DNA of 64,000 nucleotides from Bacillus_AB infantis_B (GTDB lineage: Bacteria > Bacillota > Bacilli > Bacillales > Cytobacillaceae). The stretch spans positions 62,001 to 126,000 of the forward strand of contig NZ_VTER01000009.1 of assembly GCF_008180445.1 (NCBI RefSeq). Direction: 5' to 3'. Below are positions 58,965 through 64,000 of the stretch, in pieces. The position numbers and the translations under genes were made by a program. How positions within the stretch are numbered: position 1 is the first letter of the stretch; each line of letters starts with the position of its first letter. The notes under the pieces are model-generated. The model searched no databases. It was given only the letters and a program-made list of their open reading frames with translations, and had not been told where the DNA came from.

Positions 58965-60053
58965 TTAGAAGCGGCCGCGATCGTCCATACGGTCTGCCAG
59001 GCTGTCGTCCTGATCCCTGCCCAGATAGGCTGTGCCGGAATCACGGTCATCTTCATCGTAATCATCCGCCCCATCCACGTGGGCTTCTTCACGCTTGACT
59101 GTATCCCGCACAGTTTCGGTATCCTCAACCTTCCGCTTGCCGACAACAAGCTCCTCAGTCACGACAGGTTTCTTCGTAACTTCCAGGCGTTCTTCAGTAA
59201 TTGGGATCCTTATATCGTCATTGTCATCGACAATCGGTCCTGTATCTCCGTCAACGGCCTGCCCATCGACTTTGCGCCGTTCTACGTATACTTCATCATG
59301 GCTGACATTGACATCGACTGAACGCTCTTCTTCTACAACGTCTTTTTCAACATGAACCTCACCGGTCTGTACACGTTCTTTGTCAACCTGCAGACGTTCC
59401 TCACGCAGGCGCAGGCGCTGTTGGTCTGTCAAGTCATCTTCATCATCAGCAAAGCCGTTCACTTTATCTGCCTTGACACCCTCTACATCAGCAGATCTGG
59501 TCACTTCATCTGCCTTCACACCCTCTACATAGCCGTCCGGCTCGTCCGTCAGTCTGCCTGTACGCATTCCTGCAGTGTTTGCCATGCCGGCTGTACCTGC
59601 TGTACTATTCGGCCCGGTTACTGCACCGTAGCCTGTAGCATCAAGGGTCGGAGCAGCAGGGCTGGTAGGGTTAGCTTCATTAGCAAGTGTCCGGTCACCA
59701 TAGAATTGATCATAATCCTTATCAACGTACAGCAGGATTTTCCCTGCCTGAATATCACTGTAATAGCGGTCAGACTCTTCATCCGTCAAGCCCATATTCT
59801 GCATTCCTCCGCGGACTTCATCCTCTCCCGTCAGGAATGACATGAACTTGTCCAGCCATGTACTGCTGTCCGCATCAGTTCCTTCCACTTCTGCCCCGGT
59901 GCGGCCTCTTACCATAGAGATATCATCGGCATCCTTTGCAACGGCATAAATATCCGATTCTCCGTAGCCCTGGAGCTTCAAGTCGTCAATCTTCTTAATT
60001 GCTTCTTCCTGCGTATCAAATACTCCAATGAACTTTTTGTTGTCATTCATCAT
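58965..60053 (-). CDS. General stress protein with YflT and YsnF/DUF2382 domains
   Basis: The 362-residue product has an N-terminal YflT (GSP17M) domain (KKFIGVFDTQEEAIKKIDDLKLQGYGESDIYAVAKD to about residue 115), an Ala/Gly/Thr-rich linker, and a C-terminal DUF2382 domain of charged repeats (LREERLQVDKERVQTGEVHVEKDVVEEERSVDVNVSHDEVYVERRKV; ITEERLEVTKKPVVTEELVVGKRKV). VEGVKAD is repeated twice in the linker. YsnF and YflT are SigB-dependent in B. subtilis, and a SigB-type promoter is present upstream. The start may be either of two adjacent ATGs after AGGAGG. Confidence 0.88.
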   Translation of the reverse strand: MMNDNKKFIGVFDTQEEAIKKIDDLKLQGYGESDIYAVAKDADDISMVRGRTGAEVEGTDADSSTWLDKFMSFLTGEDEVRGGMQNMGLTDEESDRYYSDIQAGKILLYVDKDYDQFYGDRTLANEANPTSPAAPTLDATGYGAVTGPNSTAGTAGMANTAGMRTGRLTDEPDGYVEGVKADEVTRSADVEGVKADKVNGFADDEDDLTDQQRLRLREERLQVDKERVQTGEVHVEKDVVEEERSVDVNVSHDEVYVERRKVDGQAVDGDTGPIVDDNDDIRIPITEERLEVTKKPVVTEELVVGKRKVEDTETVRDTVKREEAHVDGADDYDEDDRDSGTAYLGRDQDDSLADRMDDRGRF

Positions 60054-60095
60054 GATTACCTCCTGTATTTTTTAAATTTCAGCTTCGTTTTTCAA

Positions 60096-60120
60096 TTACC
60101 CGATAGAGTCTGCTGGAAAC
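60096..60120 (-). promoter_or_regulatory. SigB-type promoter of the stress protein gene
   Basis: On the minus strand GTTTCC (complement of 60115-60120), 13 bp, GGGTAA (60096-60101) fits the SigB form GTTTAA-N13-GGGTAT with three mismatches in total. It lies 43 bp upstream of the start. Confidence 0.6.
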
Positions 60121-60334
60121 ATATAAAAAGTTCTCCGTGATCCAGCTTTTTTTCCAAGATGTTCTACCATTGGTGTCTAGTTATTATCTACCCGCACGGC
60201 CTGCCCAATAATTTATGGAAATAGAGGAGTATTAAACAGAATTTTCCATCTCCGGTTCCCGCCGAGCCGATTTCATGAATTAAAAAATGGATTATGGTAA
60301 TTTTAATGAGAGAAAAATAGAAGGAGTTGACGAG

Positions 60335-61009
60335 ATGAGCAATAAAGAAGAATTAAAGCAGGAGATTCTGGACGCTTACCATTTCCGCCACGCAACAAAG
60401 GAATTTGATCCAGATAAAAAAATCCCGGAGGATGACTTCCGCTTCATCATGGAAACCGGCCGCCTCTCTCCAAGCTCATTCGGATTTGAGCCTTGGCGCT
60501 TTGCTGTCATTGAAAGCCCGGAGCTTCGGGAAAAAATTAAAAACGCTTCCTGGGGTGCTTACAGCAAGCTTCCTGATGCGAGCCATTTCGTCGTCATTCT
60601 AGCACGGACCAAAATGGATACGAAGTATGATTCTGATTATTTAAAAGACCAATTTACCAATGTTCTTAATATGCCTTCTGATATACTCGAAAAGTACCTT
60701 GGCCGGGTTGAGGAATTCCAGAAAGATGATTTCAAGCTTCTGGAAGGAGATCGTCCGCTGTATGACTGGGCTTCCAAGCAGACCTACATCGCCCTTGCTA
60801 ATATGATGACCGCTGCTGCCCAGATTGGCATCGACTCCTGTCCGATCGAAGGCTTTAATATTGAAAAAATGAATGAACTGCTCCAGGAGGAAGGCATCCT
60901 TGAAGACGGCCGCTTCGGCATATCCGTCATGGCTGCATTCGGCTACCGCACAAAAGATCCGCGTCCGAAATCAAGAAGGGCTTTCGATGATGTGGTAAAA
61001 ACATATTAA
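60335..61009 (+). CDS. yfkO: NAD(P)H-dependent nitroreductase YfkO
   Basis: The 224-residue FMN enzyme of the nitroreductase family is very similar in wording to B. subtilis YfkO (QEILDAYHFRHATKEFDPDKKI, METGRLSPSSFGFEPWRF, DWASKQTYIALANMMTAAAQIGIDSCPIEGF, AFGYRTKDPRPKSRRAFDDVV). It reduces nitro or quinone compounds. ATG 60335 follows AGAAGGAGTTGACGAG; sixteen earlier codons are open but unneeded. Confidence 0.92.
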   Translation: MSNKEELKQEILDAYHFRHATKEFDPDKKIPEDDFRFIMETGRLSPSSFGFEPWRFAVIESPELREKIKNASWGAYSKLPDASHFVVILARTKMDTKYDSDYLKDQFTNVLNMPSDILEKYLGRVEEFQKDDFKLLEGDRPLYDWASKQTYIALANMMTAAAQIGIDSCPIEGFNIEKMNELLQEEGILEDGRFGISVMAAFGYRTKDPRPKSRRAFDDVVKTY

Positions 61010-61014
61010 AAGGG

Positions 61015-61043
61015 AAAAGGAAGATTCTGCTCTTCCTTTTTTT
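61015..61043 (+). terminator. yfkO terminator
   Basis: AAAAGGAAGA (61015-61024) pairs with TCTTCCTTTT (61031-61040) followed by Ts. Confidence 0.85.
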
Positions 61044-61048
61044 AATGT

Positions 61049-61083
61049 AAAAAGGAGAATGCCCCTTGGACATTCTCCTTTTC
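61049..61083 (-). terminator. Terminator of the DHA2 exporter gene
   Basis: AAAGGAGAATG (61051-61061) pairs with CATTCTCCTTT (61071-61081). It sits just after the stop of the minus-strand exporter gene. Confidence 0.75.
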
Positions 61084-61087
61084 TCTA

Positions 61088-62632
61088 TTAGTTTTCAGCC
61101 AGCTTTGGTGCAGTCTTTTCCTGTGCAGATTTTGCTTCAGCTGGTTCTTCGGCCGGCCTGGCACGCTTGATGAAGAAGGCAAGCACAAGGGCAACACCAG
61201 CAATGAAGGTTGCCACAAGGAAAGCATCATTGATGCCTTCAAGCATGGCCTGCATGCCGATCTGCTGCTCCATTTGGGCAAGCGCAGCTTCTGTCGGCTG
61301 GACGCCGGCATTTGACCCTGCCGACTGCTGCAATGCATCAGCAGCAATTTCTTCAGCATGGGTTTTGGTCCGCGTTGACATGATTGTCACAAGCAATGCC
61401 GTGCCAATCGCGCCAGATACCTGGTTCAATGTGTTATTCATCGCTGTACCATGCGGGTAATACTGGGCTGGCAGCTGATTAAGGCCATTAGTTGATACCG
61501 GCATCATAACCATGGACATCCCAAGCATACGGACAGAGTAAAGAATGATCAGATTTGTATAAGTTGTATCAAGAGTAAGCTTTGAGAACAAGTAAGTCGT
61601 TACTACAGTGATCGCAAGTCCGATGATCGCAAGCACGCGTCCTCCGAATTTATCGAACAAACGGCCGGTAATAGGCGACATGAATGCCATGATGATGGCT
61701 CCAGGCAGAAGCAGAAGACCTGCATCCATAGGCGAGATCCCGCGAAGCGTCTGCACATAAATCGGCAGAAGGATCATCCCGGAGAACAGCGCCATATTAA
61801 CTACCATCGTAATGGCTGATGATAAAGCAAACATCGGATATTTATAAACCCCAAAGTTCAGCATCGGGCGCTCCTGCTTTGTCTGGCGCAGGATGAAAAT
61901 AATCAGCGAGATAACACCCACTGTAATCGTTACATACACATGCGGGCTGTCCCAGCCCTTGTCCCCCGCGGAGCTGAACCCGTAAAGGATTCCGCCGAAA
62001 CCGATGCTGGACAGGATAAGAGACAGCATATCCAGGCGGATATTCACTTTTTCCTTCTTATCCTTCAGCAGGAAGAAACCGATTAGCAGAACTACAGCCG
62101 CAATTGGAGTAATGAAGTGGAACAGCATTCTCCAGTCGTAATGCTCAATGATCCATCCTGACAGCGTAGGGCCGATTGCAGGTGCAAACATGAGGATCAG
62201 TCCGAATACACCCATCGCCGTTCCCCTTTTTTCAACAGGGAAGCTGATAAGCATAACATTCATCAAGAGCGGCATGAGAATAGCCGACCCTGATGCCTGA
62301 AGCATCCTTCCAGCCAGCAATACTGCGAAGATATCCGCAGTTCCTGCCAGTACAGTACCGGCTGTAAATAAAAGCATGGCTGCAAGGAACAGCCTGCGTA
62401 CAGAATATTTTTGAATAAGGAAAGCAGTTGTCGGGATTAGAATTCCGTTTACGAGCATGAAGCCGGTAGTCAGCCATTGAACGGTTGATGCACCGATTTC
62501 AAGCTCCTTCATGATGGAAGGCAGCGCGATATTCAAGAGCGTATTATTCAAGAAAGCAATAAAGGCCCCAATCATCAGAACCGCGATCATACCGTACGGC
62601 GGCCTGCCTGTATTATTTATTTTTTGTTCCAT
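61088..62632 (-). CDS. MFS multidrug exporter, DHA2 family (LmrB/EmrB-like)
   Basis: The 514-residue product has 14 predicted helices and DHA2 motifs (NNTLLNIALPSIMKELEIGASTVQWLTTGFMLVNGILIPTTAFL, FAPAIGPTLSGWIIEHYDWRMLFHFITPIA). It resembles LmrB-type lincomycin/puromycin exporters of B. subtilis. AGGAGGAAAAA precedes the ATG. The divergent TetR gene and the intervening perfect palindrome indicate substrate-inducible expression. Confidence 0.92.
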   Translation of the reverse strand: MEQKINNTGRPPYGMIAVLMIGAFIAFLNNTLLNIALPSIMKELEIGASTVQWLTTGFMLVNGILIPTTAFLIQKYSVRRLFLAAMLLFTAGTVLAGTADIFAVLLAGRMLQASGSAILMPLLMNVMLISFPVEKRGTAMGVFGLILMFAPAIGPTLSGWIIEHYDWRMLFHFITPIAAVVLLIGFFLLKDKKEKVNIRLDMLSLILSSIGFGGILYGFSSAGDKGWDSPHVYVTITVGVISLIIFILRQTKQERPMLNFGVYKYPMFALSSAITMVVNMALFSGMILLPIYVQTLRGISPMDAGLLLLPGAIIMAFMSPITGRLFDKFGGRVLAIIGLAITVVTTYLFSKLTLDTTYTNLIILYSVRMLGMSMVMMPVSTNGLNQLPAQYYPHGTAMNNTLNQVSGAIGTALLVTIMSTRTKTHAEEIAADALQQSAGSNAGVQPTEAALAQMEQQIGMQAMLEGINDAFLVATFIAGVALVLAFFIKRARPAEEPAEAKSAQEKTAPKLAEN

Positions 62633-62651
62633 TTTTTCCTCCTATACTTTA

Positions 62652-62669
62652 AGTCCAATATATTGGACT
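62652..62669. promoter_or_regulatory. Perfect 18-bp palindrome, TetR operator between exporter and regulator
   Basis: AGTCCAATATATTGGACT is its own reverse complement, 20-37 bp upstream of the exporter ATG and 146 bp before the TetR gene. It is the likely binding site of that TetR protein. Confidence 0.7.
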
Positions 62670-62814
62670 CCTGTTTCACAAAACATATCATATACCATCG
62701 GTACAAAGATTGCAATCCCAAAGTATCGTTGAAATAACTGGATTTGTTTTGGCATAATAAATGGTGTACTATAAAATATATACAGGCAGTATACTACTTA
62801 AAAAAGGTGATTTT

Positions 62815-63705
62815 ATGAATGACAGGAAACAGCATGTGATCAAAATGGCACACCAGCTGTTTATCGATAAAGGCTTTCAGGCCACCAGCATTCAGGATAT
62901 CCTGGAGTACAGCGGCATCTCCAAAGGAACCTTCTATAATTATTTTCCATCTAAGAATGAACTCCTGATTGAAATGGTCAGAAGCATCTATTCCCAGCTG
63001 GAAAAAGAACGCAATGAACTGCTCATCGGCCAGGATCCTGCCGATATAGATATATTCATCCAGCAGATCGAGCTTCAGCTGATAACGAACCGAGCGAATA
63101 AGCTGATCGCCCTTTTCGAAGAAGTCTACATCTTAAATGATGAAGACCTGAAGGAATTCATCAAACGCGGACAGCTCCGCATGCTGCGCTGGCTGTACCA
63201 GCGGTTCATCGATCTGTTCGGCGAAAGCAAGAAATACTATCTTCTTGACTGCTCGATCATATTTCTCGGGATCCTTAACCAGAACCTGAAATATCACACA
63301 ATTGCGAATGAAGTGAATGCCAGCATCCACCAGGTGGTACAGTACAGTGTAAAGAGAATTGTGAAAATGGTTGAAGAGGTATCCAGTACAGAAGACCAGC
63401 TGTTTCAGCCTGAGCTTCTGGATAAATGGGCGCCAGACTGCAGACACCCAAATCCCGGCTTCCAAAAGGATCTCCACCACACGGTCCTCACGCTGAAAAA
63501 AGCAATCAACAAAGAAGAGCCTAAATATGTGGAGCTTCTTGATTTTATACAGGAAGAACTTCTAAGATCCAAGAATCCGAGAAGGTTTTTGATTGAGAGC
63601 ACAATGGTCTCTGTTAAAACAAGCGGTCTGTTCAATGCAGAAGATATTGAAAAACTTGAAGAGCTGATCTCATCCTTTTTTGACCAGATCATGGAACCCG
63701 CATAA
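62815..63705 (+). CDS. TetR/AcrR family regulator
   Basis: The 296-residue product has the TetR HTH at the N-terminus (HVIKMAHQLFIDKGFQATSIQDILEYSGISKGTFYNYFPSKNELL) and a longer than usual C-terminal helical ligand domain. ATG 62815 follows AAAAAGGTGATTTT; eighteen earlier open codons are not needed. It is divergent from the DHA2 exporter and most likely represses it through the palindrome at 62652-62669. Confidence 0.93.
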   Translation: MNDRKQHVIKMAHQLFIDKGFQATSIQDILEYSGISKGTFYNYFPSKNELLIEMVRSIYSQLEKERNELLIGQDPADIDIFIQQIELQLITNRANKLIALFEEVYILNDEDLKEFIKRGQLRMLRWLYQRFIDLFGESKKYYLLDCSIIFLGILNQNLKYHTIANEVNASIHQVVQYSVKRIVKMVEEVSSTEDQLFQPELLDKWAPDCRHPNPGFQKDLHHTVLTLKKAINKEEPKYVELLDFIQEELLRSKNPRRFLIESTMVSVKTSGLFNAEDIEKLEELISSFFDQIMEPA

Positions 63706-63710
63706 GCCAG

Positions 63711-63738
63711 AAACCCGCTGAGTTACAGCGGGTTTTTT
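63711..63738. terminator. Terminator between tetR and glsA
   Basis: AAACCCGCTG and CAGCGGGTTT pair over a 5-base loop; T-run follows on the plus strand. It lies between the convergent ends. Confidence 0.85.
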
Positions 63739-63747
63739 ATTATTGAA

Positions 63748-64000
63748 TTAAAACATGCTTAAACTGTAATTCTTCGACAGCAGTTCCAAAAGCCGGATCC
63801 CTGCAATGCTGTTTCCCCTCTCATCAAGGGCCGGCCCGAAGATGCCAATGCCAAAACGGCCAGGAACCGCACCCATGATCCCTCCTGAAACACCGCTTTT
63901 CGCCGGGATCCCGATTTTGATCGCAAATTCGCCTGAGGCATTGTACATGCCGCAGGTTACCATAAAGGTTTTGCAGATCCGCGCGATATCCCTTGGCATG
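63748..64000 (-). CDS. glsA: Glutaminase, C-terminal part (5' end outside window)
   Basis: About 84 C-terminal residues are visible: DIARICKTFMVTCGMYNASGEFAIKIGIPAKSGVSGGIMGAVPGRFGIGIFGPALDERGNSIAGIRLLELLS. This is the conserved end of serine-dependent beta-lactamase-fold glutaminases (KSGVSGG with the second catalytic-site motif), which convert glutamine to glutamate and ammonia. The active-site SxxK motif lies outside the window. Confidence 0.9.
   Translation of the reverse strand, partial: MPRDIARICKTFMVTCGMYNASGEFAIKIGIPAKSGVSGGIMGAVPGRFGIGIFGPALDERGNSIAGIRLLELLSKNYSLSMF

Overview
The window reads as chromosomal DNA of a Bacillaceae member, of the kind grouped with Bacillus, Cytobacillus or Mesobacillus. 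Strong AGGAGG-type ribosome binding sites, TTG/GTG starts, moderate GC, CcpA cre sites, PurR and Fur boxes, SigB- and SigW-type promoters, and neighbourhoods known from B. subtilis (ykrK/htpX, ganSPQA, ydbST, adaA, guaC, yfkO) all point that way. There is no rRNA, tRNA, CRISPR array, prophage or intact insertion sequence. The sulfite-oxidase-type gene at the left edge and the glutaminase gene at the right edge are cut by the window.

Layout. 1-8.3 kb: sulfite oxidase end, a DHA2 drug exporter, the divergent ykrK/htpX stress pair, a 2-hydroxyacid dehydrogenase plus YocS-type transporter operon divergent from a GntR regulator, a small membrane protein and a gene remnant. 8.3-36.4 kb, all on the minus strand apart from a few small genes near 22 kb: a large galactoside region. 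Its first part is a YesN/YesM-type two-component system, a sugar ABC importer (binding protein and two permeases), GH2 beta-galactosidase and GH36 alpha-galactosidase. Its second part is ganR-ganSPQ-ganA (GH42) followed by a LacI regulator and galK-galE-galT-galM. Together these import alpha- and beta-galactosides, release galactose and feed it through the Leloir pathway to UDP-glucose/glucose-1-phosphate. Neither importer has its own ATPase, so a shared MsmX-type ATPase elsewhere is implied.

36.6-46 kb: YrhK-like protein, an ECF sigma/anti-sigma pair, a DUF1992 protein, an adaptive-response DNA alkylation repair operon (adaA-alkA-ogt/adaB), a YdeI-like protein, a SWIM-Snf2 helicase, and a MarR-MFS efflux pair. 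46.9-55.4 kb: another MFS transporter, an orphan hypothetical gene, a second ECF sigma/anti-sigma pair, guaC with PurR boxes, ydbS-ydbT with a SigW-like promoter, and a Fur-boxed YumC/YcgT-type ferredoxin-NADP reductase. 55.4-58 kb is an AT-rich, gene-poor stretch with small membrane proteins, a DinB-like protein and short degenerate repeats. 58-64 kb: LysE exporter, a SigB-type YflT/YsnF stress protein, nitroreductase YfkO, a DHA2 exporter divergent from its TetR regulator across a perfect palindrome, and glutaminase.

The most interesting structure not explained by genes: four 11-bp boxes spaced exactly 21 bp apart upstream of the response-regulator gene; three copies of a 59-bp palindromic-ended element, two of which bracket a small membrane-protein gene; a shared TTTACT/AGTAAA operator set across the gan and gal promoters; and a cluster of GCGGAGAAATTCCGC-type repeats near 57.7 kb. 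I do not see convincing evidence for an entirely new defence or mobile system here. Function assignments come from reading motifs and family recall, without database searches.
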